DNA of 64,000 nt from positions 489,406-553,405 of the forward strand of contig CAJNDS010002146.1 of assembly GCA_905221605.1 (NCBI GenBank), read 5' to 3'. The stretch is from Symbiodinium natans. Taxonomy: Eukaryota > Sar > Dinophyceae > Suessiales > Symbiodiniaceae. Position numbers and translations under genes: made by a program. Under the pieces are notes generated by a model. That model was not told the DNA's origin. It saw only the letters and a list, made by a program, of their open reading frames with translations, and searched no databases. Shown in pieces: positions 1 through 10,647 of the stretch; position 1 is the stretch's first letter, and each line of letters begins with the position of its first letter.

Positions 1-147
1 GATCCGCACCGAATCTGGGTCCATGTTAAGGATCCTTTTCTTTTGCTACTTTTGTTGTTGTTCCAGGGTCCTTTATGGCTGTTTGACGTTGCCCACCATT
101 GCCCACCAACCGACAGGGTAGCTGGGCCCGTAATTTCTCGCATCAAG

Positions 148-1098
148 GAATGCGTGATCGACACCGTTCAGGCAGCGGCCTACCTGGGCCAGGCCGTTGT
201 GTTCCTCTACAAGGCCATCGACTATGCGTCTTGTCTGGTACAGTACTTGCCTTTCTTGTTCAGATTGGTTTTGTTCCACCTCGGCCTGTGTTTTGAATGT
301 TTCCCGTGCTACCTAGAACGGCCTCGAGTGTCCTGACAACTCCCCAGTGGGTTGCGCTGCCAGCGTCGCCGGCTTCATCACATCCATCACCTGGATTGCC
401 TCGTACTTGTCCTTCGCAGCCAACGCCTGCGGCCAGGCCGTGAACTCGGGCGCGCTCTGCGCAGGCACAAAGAGGGCTTTCGACTTTCTTTTTTCAAGTC
501 GTTTCTGTACAACCTGGGATGGGGATAACAGGCCGCTCTCCTGCTGGTGTTAGCCTTCACACATGCTTGTGGCACAGGCGACTTCACAGCTCTCATGGCC
601 AATTTTGGCGAGATCGCGACGGTAGGTGCCGCAGTGAAGGCGGACTGCGACTTCGGCAAGAACGCGATCAGCATCATCACGAATCCAGACCCTGTCTCCC
701 CGCCCTGGGCCCAGTTCGTCCCGGGCGGCGCCGGACCCGAGGCCGAGAAGATCCTTGCGATCAAGGGCCACCAGGAGGCCAAGCGCAACCGGGACTTCGA
801 CATCACGCAGTGCGTCATGGATGTGACCAACTCAGCCTCCTACATCGTGCGAGTCATCCTTCAGATTCGAGCTGCTGGCAGTGCTTGCCCAGACCCCAAG
901 GCATGTGCTGTCGGGATCATGAACATCATTTCATCCTTCGCGTGGATCTCCCAGTTCACGGCCTTGGCCGTGTCGGACTGCCAGGTGGGTGCCGACCAGA
1001 AAGCACTGTGCACAGCGGACATATCTGACATGGTCGCGGCTGTGACCAACGGCCCTGCGGCCGGCATCGCCTCCACTTCCGACTGCGCGGACCTTTAA
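148..1098 (+). CDS. Cys/Ala-rich helical repeat protein, 3' part, three exons
   Basis: I do not know its function; the pattern resembles an abundant dinoflagellate family of Cys-spaced hydrophobic helical modules. Exon 148-232 follows ATCAAG and reads ECVIDTVQAAAYLGQAVVF... ending at a GT. Exon 348-464 follows CCCCAG and reads GCAASVAGFITSITWIASYL... ending at GCAG|GC. Exon 578-1098 follows GGCACAG and reads DFTALMANFGEIATVGAAVK..., ending ...STSDCADL and TAA. Phases match at both junctions (1+2 nt each). Two modules share the layout Cys, hydrophobic helix, Cys, hydrophobic helix, Cys. Codon use is GC-rich. The 5' end lies outside the window, so any signal peptide is unseen. The exon 1 donor is the least certain boundary. 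Confidence 0.7.
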
Positions 1099-1400
1099 AC
1101 TCTAAGAGCAGCTTGCAGCTGTGCCTTTAAAATAGTGTATAGTGTAGTGCAGAATTTCAATTTTGGTTTAACTGGATCTTTCCTGGTCGCATTCCCGGAA
1201 GAGTTTTGAGCCTAGCCGAAGAGGCGTGGTGCTCTGACTTCCGGGATCGGGATTCCCGTTGCGACGGATTTGCACCATCTATTGTTGAACGTGTTGGGCA
1301 ACACGTGAGAGCTGGCAATACGTCCGCTTTGCACGATCTGTCGGATCGCAAAGAAGGATGGCTTGAATGAGGGACATTTCAAACCAGTCGGGGCCCGCAG

Positions 1401-1500
1401 NNNNNNNNNNNNNNNNNNNNNNNNNNNNNNNNNNNNNNNNNNNNNNNNNNNNNNNNNNNNNNNNNNNNNNNNNNNNNNNNNNNNNNNNNNNNNNNNNNNN
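1401..1500. other. assembly gap of 100 N
   Basis: Exactly 100 undetermined bases, the conventional placeholder for a scaffold join. Adjacency of the Cys-rich gene to the rest of the window is therefore not proven. Confidence 0.99.
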
Positions 1501-1796
1501 GACGCCCGACGCCCGACGCCCGACGCACGACGCGCGACGCGCGACGCACGTCGCAAGACGCACGACCCACGACGCGCGACGCGCGACGCACGACGACGAC
1601 GCCCGACGACGACGACGACACCCGACGACGACCACGACGACGACGACACCCGACGACGACCACGACGACGACGACGATGACGACGACGACGAACGACGCA
1701 CGACGCACGACGCACGACCCACGACGCACGACGCACGACGCACGACGGACGACGCACGACGGACGACGCACGACGGACGACGCACGACGCACGAGC

Positions 1797-1827
<31 letters not shown>

Positions 1828-1850
1828 ACGACGACGACGACGACCTGGTA
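1501..1850. repeat. GAC/GACGCAC microsatellite
   Basis: Interspersed GACGAC trinucleotide and GACGCAC heptamer units. It produces long Arg/Asp/Thr-rich or Val/Ser/Arg-rich open frames on both strands, which are artefacts of composition. Confidence 0.9.
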
Positions 1851-2020
1851 ATGCCAGGTAATGCGCTTTGTAATGCCATAAAACAAAGCACGCTCGTAAT
1901 TTCCTGGTAATGCCAGGTGATGCGCTCATCTTGGAAGTGAAGTAAAAGTCCTGTTTAATATTTTTGCTTTGTAATGCCACAAAACAAAGCACGATTGAAA
2001 ACAATGAAAGCATGCAATGA
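1841..2020. repeat. CCTGGTAATGCCAGG short-palindrome repeat
   Basis: Two copies of CCTGGTAATGCCAGG (about 1842 and 1902) and two copies of a CTTTGTAATGCC...AAACAAAGCACG hairpin (about 1866 and 1968), giving a degenerate tandem unit with internal dyad symmetry. Function unknown. Confidence 0.6.
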
Positions 2021-2102
2021 AAGCATGCAGCAACATGGCAAATGATCAACACCTGAACTCAACGGTTCAAGCTGTCAACAATGCTTCGACATTTTCGGCC
2101 AC

Positions 2103-2455
2103 CCAGCACCCTAAATTTTCCGGAAATTTAGGGAGCTGGGCCGTGGCTTCTGAACATGATCAGGCTGCATCCGTTTCCTAAATTTCCTGAAAATTTTGGG
2201 GGTGTAAATTTTCGGAAAATTTAGGAAAGCGATGAAGCAAATTTTCCGGAAATTTAGGGACCGAGGCTTCGGGCTACCCGGAACCAGAAATTTTCCAGAA
2301 ATTTAGGGGAGCGAATCCGGCTTGCGGCCGTCGAAGAGGCCCAGCCTTTCAAAGGGCACAGCCCAAGCCCCAAAATTTCCCGGAAATTTTGGGTCCCGGG
2401 TAGGCCAAAGCGGCTTGCTCGCCGGGGTCCAGAAATTTCCGGCAAATTTTGGGGC
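2103..2455. repeat. cluster of AAATTTCCGGAAATTT palindromes
   Basis: Near-perfect palindromes centred on TTTCCGGAAA or TTTCCNGAAA occur at 2103-2139 (with CCAGC/GCTGG outer arms), 2174-2228 (double), 2239-2258, 2284-2309, 2367-2394 and 2429-2455. Outer bases vary (CCTAAA/TTTAGG or CCCAAAA/TTTTGGG), so the dyad is conserved while flanks differ. Confidence 0.8.
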
Positions 2456-2489
2456 TGGGGCACTCCGAGGCGTGACGCACCGCATAGGG

Positions 2490-3515
2490 CTGGTTTGACC
2501 GTAGCAATTTATAGAGTAGATTTACAAATTCTATTAATTCCTTACGATCCTATATCCTATTCTCTTATGAAATCAATAATTAGAAAAAATATTCAAATTT
2601 TCATATATTTTCGTATCATTCCAAATTCGATCCTCAACTATCCAAATCAATATGGCAAATCAACCCATATCCTTGAAATAATATCATTATCGATTATTTT
2701 CGATTATAATCCTCATTCAAAATCCCCCCCTAGCCGATTATATAAGAAATCTTCTCCATATCAATCAACTATAATAATACTAATAATATTATATCTATAT
2801 CGAATACAATATAACGCCAATCAATTTTATCATAAATGATTTCTTCCTCCATGAGAAAAATACAAGCATTCAAGAAAAGAAATAATTTAGAAAATTAGAA
2901 TATAAAATTCTAAAATGATTCCTTATAATTTTCCATTACGCGAAAAGCCTTCGAACTCTATGAAAATATCTTTCCAAATTTATACATTATTCAAATATTT
3001 ATCGAATTATCATAAATCGATAAAGACACGAGCATGAGATCAGATTTTCTAATCTAAAAGAAAAAATTTCTAATTCATATTTTTCCCAAAATATACATTT
3101 CATATAGATAGATGTATTCAACATATTTTTTCAATTTATCTATTCTTAAGATATTGAACTATGAATTTTTAAAGAATTCATACCCTCTAGAAACAGAAAT
3201 GAACCAAATCATTTTCCATATCATATACCTCGTATATATTCAATTAACAAGAATAAAAAGAAAGATACTCCTAAAATTTTCGTAAACAAGTCTTGAAAGA
3301 TCTTGATTCATGATATAGGAGCTCATCCATCAAAATGAAATCTCCGGGAACACAAGAATATTATTACCTAACATCTTCTCCATGAAGTATCAATATACGA
3401 AAGCCATATCGATGATGAGATAGAAGATTTCATCAGTAAAAACAATATCAAATAATACAAGAAACGTTCTAAGACGAAATCACGACACCATTCCAAACAC
3501 AACTAAACGTTCCCC
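2490..3515. other. AT-rich, G-poor island
   Basis: About 1 kb of strongly AT-rich DNA with very few G on the plus strand, bounded sharply by GC-rich sequence near 2490 and 3515. The plus-strand frame 2495-2839 is open but low in complexity (I, Y, S, N, P) and I recognise no protein in it. It differs from every other part of the window. It could be organelle-derived or foreign DNA, or a separate repeat. Confidence 0.6.
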
Positions 3516-3574
3516 TTGGCTTCCAGCCTTGAGCTTCATGAATTCCCTGTGGCTTGCATGTGGCTTGCCTTCGT

Positions 3575-3670
3575 CTGAAAGAGGTTGTCGCGGTGTTCGT
3601 GCTGGGGATAGAAGTGGAGGGGCTGAACATCTGCTACGCATGGTCAAGGGACCTGGAGCTCAAGACCTGA
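3575..3670 (+). CDS. candidate plus-strand exon, unknown protein
   Basis: Reads LKEVVAVFVLGIEVEGLNIC... to a TGA at 3668-3670, with GC-rich third positions. It may continue in another frame through a splice site after LELKT. No family recognised. It lies between the AT-rich island and the minisatellite. Confidence 0.35.
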   Translation: MKEVVAVFVLGIEVEGLNICYAWSRDLELKT

Positions 3671-3919
3671 TCAAGAGGAGCTGCATCCGAAGAGGTTGCG
3701 CAAGAGCCTTCCCTGGTTTAATAAAGGTTTAACGTGAGGGTTCAGGCAAGCGAAAGATGTAAAACAAGAGCGCGAATGGCACTGCAAAAGAGCTGCATTC
3801 GCTGGTGCCGTATCACTCATGATCTACCCACTTTGCTGCTCTGGGACGCCCGCAGCTCACTCGTAGAACTCATCGGATCAGCCGCGGCTTCGGTTGCGAA
3901 CCCTTGAATGTCCCAAGCA

Positions 3920-4080
3920 ATCCAACCCTAAACCCTAAACCCTCAAGACGAAATAAATAGAAACTGTATGTGATATCATTATGAATTTATTCAATTCACT
4001 TCAATTCACTTCAATTCAAAACCCCCGCAGACTGCCAGACACCCCCGAGATCCCTCCCAGATCCCCAACAGCTGACAAGC
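3920..4080. repeat. short CCCTAAA tract and ACTTCAATTC repeat
   Basis: A brief CCCTAAA tract (3926-3943), then tandem TTCAATTCAC units (about 3988-4017) that recur at 4130-4142 on the other side of a short unique segment. No gene seen. Confidence 0.5.
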
Positions 4081-4149
4081 TGAGTTGAAGTAAATTAGTG
4101 CAAATCGCTTTTGGCAAGCCGAAGAATTCACTTCAATTCACTCAACCCC

Positions 4150-4790
4150 CGCAAAAGGCCCCAAGAGACTCCAAAGGTCAAGAGGCGCCGGGAGGCCCCC
4201 AAATAGGCACTGGGAGGCCCCAAAAACTAGGATCCCAAAATAGACAGGGGAGGCACAAACTTAGGCCCTTTGCGGGCCCAAAATAAGTCGGGGAGCCCCA
4301 AGCGGGAGGCCCCAAAATAGGTACCGAGAGGCCCCAAAACAGGCCCGGTGAGGCTCCCCTGGAGACTCCAAAATAAGTCCCGGGAACCACCCAAACAGGC
4401 CCCAAAATAGGCCCGGCCCCAAAATAAGCCCCGGGAGCCCCGGGAGGCCTCACATTATAGGCGTCGGGAGTCCAAAATAGGCCCCGGAGACTCCAGAATG
4501 GAGGCCCCGCAAAATGCCCCGAAAGGCCCAAACTTGGCACCAAAACAAGCGCCGAAGTGGCCCCAAAATAGGAATAGGCCCCAAAATAGCCCCGCGAGGG
4601 ATACATAAGCTTCGGGAGGAATAGGGTGCGGGACGCAAACCCCAAAATAGGCGCCAAAATAAGCCCCGGGCCCCAGGAAGGAGGCACCAAAATAGGGCGC
4701 GGGGAGGCGGCCGGCCCCAAAATAAGCCCCGAACCCATAGGGTCGCGGACTCAAAATAGGCGTCGGAGACCCGAAAATGTCCAAAAATAA
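4150..4790. repeat. GGCCCCAAAATAGG minisatellite
   Basis: Degenerate tandem repeat of GGCCCCAAAATAGGC / GGGAGGCCCCAAAATA units with variable spacing. It gives a long false minus-strand frame of GAYFGA/ILGP repeats. Confidence 0.85.
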
Positions 4791-4876
4791 GCCTCCACTT
4801 GAATTTCGGGGGTACCAGGGGTGTCCCCCTGGTGACAGAGCAGTGGCCATTGTAAAGGGTTTTTTCTCGACCCCCG

Positions 4877-5116
4877 AACCCTATACAATTTCTATAAACC
4901 TGGATTGCTGGCGGGGTCCAGGGCGAGGAGTCCTGGCGGGGGGCTCGGGGGGCAGCGCCCCCCGAAACGGTAGCGTCGATTTGTATTTTCTTGGGGACCC
5001 CTCCAAAAAATAGAAATTAAGTTCCAAAACAGAAACTTTCGGTCAAAACGTTTCGGTCAAAACTTTCGGTCAAAACGTTATTGGGACCTGAACCCTATAC
5101 AATTTCTATAAACCCT
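4877..5116. repeat. direct repeat pair and TTCGGTCAAAAC tandem
   Basis: The same sequence, beginning GAACCCTATACAATTTC and ending TATAAACC, occurs near 4877 and again near 5092. Between them, four copies of TTTCGGTCAAAAC lie at about 5034-5082. The second direct-repeat copy leads straight into a CCCTAAA array. Confidence 0.7.
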
Positions 5117-5269
5117 AAACCCTAAACCCCAACCCTAAACCCTAAACCCTCAACCCTTTTCTGAGTCGGGGCCGCGAAAGTCGCAAAACAATCCAGCAGG
5201 ATGCCTTTATGCAGTCGCTGCCGCGTGGATCGCCTCGCGACATCAAGACAGAGTCTGGTCAGGATTTGG

Positions 5270-5460
5270 GGTTTGAGGTTTAGGGTTTAGGGTTTAGGGG
5301 TTTAGGGTTTGGGGTTTTAGCGTTTGGGGTTAGGGCTTGGGTTTAGGGCTTAGGGTTTGGGGCTTAGGGTTTAGGGTTTGGGGTTTTAGGGTTTAGGGTC
5401 TTGGGTTTGGGGTTTAGGGTTTGGGGTTTCGGGTTTAGGGTTGAGGGATTTGGGTCTACC
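5270..5460. repeat. degenerate TTTAGGG/TTTGGGG array
   Basis: Telomere-like heptamers with many single-base variants (TTTGGGG, TTAGGGC, TTTCGGG). The reverse orientation resumes at 5541-5606. The 84-bp GC-rich segment before it (5165-5265) may be an exon, but neither strand is convincing. Confidence 0.8.
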
Positions 5461-5627
5461 GTCCGAACTCCAAAATATACAGAACCTGAACCAAAATCTC
5501 GAATTTATGGCATGGCCCGACACCCAAATGGCGACACCTGCCCTAAACCCTAAACCGTAAGCCCTCAACCCTAAACCTTAAACCCTCAACCCCCAACCCT
5601 CAACCCTCTGAATATCCTGGGGCTCAG

Positions 5628-5682
5628 GCACACGTTTCCGGAAGCGTCGCTTGGAGCAAGGTCGCGGGCGCCTCATGGGTTT
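5628..5682 (-). CDS. possible short exon
   Basis: GC-rich island between CCCTAAA-like sequence on the left and TTTAGGG on the right. Minus strand after CATGAG reads APATLLQATLPET; a GT follows. Weak, included because it has the same bracket as the better microexons. Confidence 0.25.
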
Positions 5683-5735
5683 TAGGGCTTAGGGCTTAGG
5701 GCTTAGGGTTTAGGGTTTAGAGGGGTACCAGAAGG

Positions 5736-5850
5736 GGCCCAGGGACTCCAATACCCCTTAATTACGGGGGATTCCTTAAGGTATAAGACTTGTGTGTGTG
5801 TGTGTGTGTGTTTTTTTAATAGTTTAAGGATCATTCCTTGATGAAGGGGT
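5736..5850. repeat. imperfect inverted repeat with GT microsatellite loop
   Basis: GGACTCCAATACCCCTTAA and, on the other side, AAGGGGTGTTGGAGTCT form arms around a (GT)n tract at 5791-5811. A related arm occurs at 14240-14257, so this is probably a dispersed palindromic element. Confidence 0.6.
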
Positions 5851-5859
5851 GTTGGAGTC

Positions 5860-7040
5860 TCTGAGGGGAGAGGGCCCTTTGGTTTGCTGCTTAGGGCCGT
5901 TGACAGGGGCATCTGGGATCCAGGGGCTTCACGGATTCTTAAGGGTCCATAAACTGCAAACCCCACACTTTATAGGGTTACGATTGTAGGCGGTTTAGAT
6001 TTTAGGAGGGCTTCTATCTAGAAGTTGTATAAGGACTTCCGGTTGGAACCGGTTTGACCGAAACATTTTTACAGAGCTTCTGTATTCTTTTGGAAGCTTG
6101 TTTCCTGATCGCCATTGGGGAAGGAGAGGAAGGCGACTCAACAAGGAGCCAACTTCATGTGGAACTCTCGCGATTTCTTAAACCCTAAACCCTAAACCCT
6201 GTTTTGGGCTTTGAGGCCGCCCTGCAACTTTGGCAAGTGATGGCCTTTTGGGAAGCCGGGGCCTCTTTTGGAGGCGGAGCTTTGTGCGGCGGCGGCAAGT
6301 TTGGAGGAGATCAATGGGCCTAACCTAAAGGGTTTCGGGTTTAGGGTTTAAAAGGGTTGAAGGGTTGAAGGGTTTAGGGTTTAGGGTTTAGGGTGGACCT
6401 TCAACTGTATAGGGATCCTTGCTACGATTCTAAGGGTTCATGTTCCCTCAGTGAAATGAGGAAAGAAGAGGCCAGTGGGCCTCAACGAAGGAATGGACCT
6501 TCGCTTCTCCAATTTTACAAGTTGTCGACATCACGCTTCAAGAGAGACGGGGGAGAGAGAGATGGGGGAGAGAGAGAGAAGACATTTATATACGTACATA
6601 CATACATATTTTTATAGATATAAATAGATGGGTTCCAGTTTATGAGTTGAAATTTTGCTTGCTTCAGGAACAGACCGTCAACTGTATCGGGATCCCTGCA
6701 TTGGTTTAAGCTACTTTCCATAAGGGAATTCGGCAAGCAAAGGCTGGATTCAGGCTAAGCGACCTAAATTAGGTTACCATGAAAAGGAATATTCAGACTC
6801 TTATGGTAACACAAGATAGCGTGATAGAGGATAAGGACAGAGTGCAATCAATCTTCTTTCATCCCCTCCGGTTCAATAGAGATCCAATAGAGCCAGGGAT
6901 AAGGGGGGTCTCCTGTTTTGGCTTAACGAGCTTGATGAGAGACCCTACCAAGGAGAACAAAGGCCTACTCTGGGTCCAAGTTATAAGGGCTTATGCAAAA
7001 ATGAAGACCCTAAACCCTAAACCCTAAAGCCTAAACCCTA
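5860..7040. other. no secure gene; repeats and unique filler
   Basis: Short CCCTAAA/TTTAGGG tracts (6178-6199, 6338-6393, 7008-7040), a GA/TA-rich simple tract (6541-6625) and unique AT-balanced sequence. The GC-rich island 6200-6305 could hold an exon (minus: PPPHKAPPPKEAPASQK), but I cannot place splice sites. Confidence 0.4.
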
Positions 7041-7053
7041 AAGAAAGTCTGCG

Positions 7054-7100
7054 CAGGCGGTGTTTCAAGCGCCGGACGTTGGCTGCAGCCCACCTGGGTT
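7054..7100 (-). CDS. possible microexon
   Basis: Minus strand after ACCCAG reads (1 nt) WAAANVRRLKHRLRR before a repeat tract. An alternative frame is also open, so the frame is uncertain. Confidence 0.3.
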
Positions 7101-8340
7101 TAGGGTTGCAGGGCTCTAAGACCCTAAACCCCAATATCCCTAAGTCCTCACACCCCGACCCCTTTGGCAATCCGGCCCGGGTTTACAAGCAGGAACCCTA
7201 GTTATAAGTATTGGGTTCTCCGGTTTAGGATCCGTACTTTAGTAAGGCTTTTCAACCTTTCCCATGACATTTGGGGAATGTGAGCTGGGGTGGTTTAGAT
7301 TGAAAAGTGACCGAATGATAGGTAAGTATATTTGGGCTCCTACATATTACGATGCGACGCTTTGGCCTGAGATGCAGTGACCATACAAAGAAAAATATGC
7401 TGGATCCAGGGCCGTGTAGACTGAGCTGCATGTTCGCGTCCTTCTTTTCCTTGTGTTCTTGCGTGGTCGAGTTCATTCTGTGCGCTGGCATCCACTCATG
7501 CCGTGGGTTAACCACTGAACCTCATCCAAAAGACCCCACGTGTTACATCAGGCAAGATGCCACAGATATGTCCCACTGCTCACAATTCAAGTTGGCAGCT
7601 GAAAAAACACCTGCAACTCGCATCTTCAGGTGACATCGAGCCCTTGATCAGGTGCCCCATTGTTCGCGCAATGACTCTAAACCCTAAACCTAAACCCTGA
7701 CCCCGTCTACGGACAGGGTTCTGCCAAGCTCTGGGAGGATACATCGGTGCTTTGCTTGCCCTGCACCCCTGTCAAAAGGCATCCGATCGTTGCATGCAGT
7801 CCTAATTGCTGGTAGAAGAGCCGCGACGGAACATGCTGGCCAGTGACCACCTTGTAGCATCTGATAATTCCAACGCTACAGCCTGCTACATGTTGTCGAT
7901 GTAGCATGACTAAATAGAGATGGCCCTGGCAGATCGGTCCAACAGGGAGTGACTGTCTGTACCTAGTGCGACTCCCTGTGGAGTCGCGACTCTTTCGGAA
8001 CGTCAGCGTGCAACCACCGCAATTGTCGTATAAGGGCAGCCACGCACAAGAACAAACATGACTTGGGCGTTGTAATACAAATGTATACCCCTATATAAGG
8101 AAAATAAATACAAACAAGTATATACGTAGTTGTAAGCACTGCTTTCTAGATACTGTTCTTATAAACGCATCATTGCCCAACACTGTGACACACTGGGATA
8201 AGCCACACTCACATCCTCCGACAGGTTCATCTCCTGGGTTCGACATGGACCCTATCAACCTGAATTCTCGACGGGCGGATTTGGACGCCCTCAGATTATG
8301 AAGTTCTAGGGGTTATATCATTGCATCTAGGCTTCCAGTA
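7100..8340. other. unresolved coding-like stretches
   Basis: Two minus-strand stretches have coding character without recognisable family: about 7380-7510 (RHEWMPAHRMNSTTQEH...) and 7720-7880 (VAGCSVGIIRCYKVVTGQHV...). Both could be decayed mobile-element or exon fragments. A short CCCTAAA tract is at 7677-7698. The remainder shows nothing I can name. Confidence 0.3.
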
Positions 8341-8350
8341 TCATCTAAAT

Positions 8351-9294
8351 CTAGTGATTGGGGTCCCTAAAATAAATTTCCACAGGAACCCCCAGCCTCT
8401 TCTGCACCACATACAGCTCCACGCGGTCCAGCTTTTGTTGGCGACAGAAGCGGCGGAAGTGCTGCGCGATGCCTTTCACCAGCACCATTGTCTCCTTGAA
8501 CCTGGGCGGAGTTGCATGTAGGGAAATAAAGGGCTGCGTAAAGAACTTATAGGGTTATGTAATGTTGTGTAGGGCCCAAAGAACTTTTAAAGCTTTGTCC
8601 CCCCAATCAGCCCCAGGGACGCCGCTTCCCTGATCCCCCGCGAACGGCACGAAACAGCCAACTGGAGCGGCTCATCCCTTTCGTAGTTGCCATGGGGTGA
8701 CTTGACTTCCTTCCAGCCACTCCCGCGACCACAAACGCGTACGCCCGCCCCAGTTTTGTAGATCTTCTTCATGTTGTTGGCGTTGCGGCCGATTAAGCGA
8801 GGGACAAGCTCGAAGGCGGCATGCTTCTCCAGGTCGTAGCCCTTGAAGACGACGGCAAAATTGAAGTTCTGGAATGCTGCTTGCGGCTTGGGGCTCGAAG
8901 GAGGGGGAGGGGGTAGCCTTCTTGTTGGTGAAGCCGGAGAAGGCAGGAAGGGTAGACCGCATGAGGCAATCTGGCCCACTGGGTAAACCTTTGCCACTTC
9001 ACCGATGTCCTGGCTCAGCCCTGGAGGAGGCCTAATCGTCACATTTGACGAAGGGCTGCCGGAGCTCCCATAATCTTCCGAGCCATTCTCGGAGATGGAC
9101 TCTGACAAAGTCAGGCTGCCGAAGTAAAGCAGTCGATTGAGACGTGAGGGGAGCTCTTGGTAGGGTGTGACTCCCCACGGCTGGTGGCCCCAAGGCTGCC
9201 CGTGAAGCCCAAGGGATGGATACGTCGGATAAGAAGGGTAGATGGTGTCCACTGATGGTCTCACACCAGTCACAAACTCATCCACAATCGCCAT
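8351..9294 (-). CDS. KH-domain RNA-binding protein, two exons
   Basis: Probable RNA-binding protein. From the ATG at 9294 it reads MAIVDEFVTGVRPSVDTIYP..., a low-complexity Pro/Ser region with a RPPPGLSQDIGEV motif, then a KH domain in the last third: FELVPRLIGRNANNMKKIY carries the GxxG-type loop (IGRN), followed by TGAGVRVCGRGSG and PLQLAVSC. The open frame ends at 8587. A second exon, 8351-8501, begins after CGCCCAG and continues typically for the family with FKETMVLVKGIAQHFRRFC and RVELYVVQ, to a TAG at 8351-8353. The donor of exon 1 is unresolved (somewhere after AVSC, 8590-8650). An upstream ATG at 9399 is in frame but its extension looks like 5' UTR. Confidence 0.7.
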
Positions 9295-9812
9295 GTTTAA
9301 CGAGGTTAGTATTATCAGAGAGCAGGGCTGCCACAGATGGCAAGTTTGAGAGGAATGTCCCCTGACATCTTCGCATGACACTTCAAGGAGCAGCAACAAG
9401 AATCCAGATCTTCCAAGGTCAGTTCAGGAACAACCCTTAATCGCCTGTAGGCTCCTATTCTGGTTTGAAGGTCCTAAACCCTAAACCCTAAACCCTCAAC
9501 CCTATACCCTAAACCCTATTGTAAGGGCACCCCTCCCTCAGGGCTTAGGGCTGCAGATCTGGCTTCGATTGGCTCAGGGCCCTTGGGTATGGGTGTTGCG
9601 GAGAGTCTAGAGCCTAACAAAAGGGGCATATGGGGGTGCTACAGTTCAGTCCAACCCTCTGGTGTGCTCGTGCCCAGACGTCATGAAGCTGGGCCAGCAA
9701 CCAATTGCTCTTAGGAGGATTGCGCGAAGGAAGGAGGGTCACGAGCTTCCGGAGGCTTTGGGCTGTGGTGCTTCGTGTGTTGTGGCAAGCTCCAACCCTG
9801 AACCTCAATCCC

Positions 9813-9967
9813 TACTTGGAGGTTCATGGTACTTACAAACCACTTATAACTGTACTTATAACCCTACTTATATTACCCCTAAAGGGCCTTATAGGGGTTA
9901 TCCCAATTATAAGTAGGGTTATAAGTACAGTTATAAGTGGTTAGTAAGTACCATGAACCTTCAAGTA
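9813..9967. mobile_element. MITE family A, copy 1
   Basis: Almost perfect palindrome: TACTTGGAGGTTCATGGTAC at the left and the complement ending ...CCTTCAAGTA at the right, with inner arms ACTTATAACTGTACTTATAA. No coding capacity. Flanked by CCCTAAA on the right. Confidence 0.85.
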
Positions 9968-10011
9968 AACCCTAAACCCTAGGGGTTTCGGGCAGATTGG
10001 GCAGTGAAGGC

Positions 10012-10051
10012 CTCGGCCGCTGCACGCAGAGAGCCATTTTGAGTGACTGTC
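10012..10051 (-). CDS. candidate microexon (TVTQNGSLRAAAE)
   Basis: Acceptor CTCCACCAG|, donor GAG|GCCTTC; 40 nt, enters with 1 nt and leaves in phase 0. CCCTAAA tract on its left. Confidence 0.4.
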
Positions 10052-10559
10052 CTGGTGGAGATTTGAGGACTAGGCATCACTACAGGTTTTCCACCAAGAC
10101 AGACGAGAAGGGATCTATGCTTGCTTTATGGCATGACTACAGGAGGAACCTAACCACGACGAAGAAAAGGGACTAGACAAAGCATGCCCCGAAAAGGTTT
10201 TGGAACAACGATTGTCCATCATTGATAGCAGCACCGAGATACAGAGCCACAGTGGGATTGTAACGCAATGTAATCCATGCCTGGAGGTTCAGGGAGTTCT
10301 AATTATGGTTAGAAGTACCCTTGTCAGAACCGCAATCATCGTATCACGATGTCAGAAGTTGCGGCTTAAAGGGTTTCTAGGGGATACCAAGTAGACTTAC
10401 GAAGTCAATTGGGCTTCCCATCATAGGATCCCTGATACCTTATATCCCCCTAAAAAAGGAGCCCAGGGCCTTTCATGCGCCTTAGGAGGTCCGAACAAGC
10501 CGGAATAGATCCCCTGAATCGTCTCTTAATCGTCGTCCTGCACCCTAAACCCTAGCCCT

Positions 10560-10580
10560 AAACCCTAAACCCTAAGCAGC
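10560..10580. repeat. CCCTAAA tract left of an exon
   Basis: Short telomere-like tract directly left of the 10648 exon; the matching TTTAGGG tract is at 10696-10748 on its right. Confidence 0.7.
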
Positions 10581-10647
10581 CCTCAACTGGGGTTCTTTCT
10601 CTGGGCACTTTTCTTGGGACGCCTATGAACCGGAGGGCAAAGAGGGC

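Noticed and set aside
1212-2052. Long Arg/Val/Ser-rich or Thr/Asp/Arg-rich open frames on both strands
   Set aside because: They run through the GAC microsatellite and the N gap; composition artefact.
2495-2839. 114-residue plus-strand frame in the AT-rich island
   Set aside because: Open by base composition (few G, hence few TAG/TGA); no recognisable protein.
4178-4850. 186- and 131-residue minus-strand frames rich in GAYFGA and ILGP
   Set aside because: Translation of the GGCCCCAAAATAGG minisatellite.
10023-10045. GAGAGCCATTTTGAGTGAC as a leader relict
   Set aside because: Nine-base match only; no gene follows on the plus strand, and the segment overlaps a better minus-strand exon.
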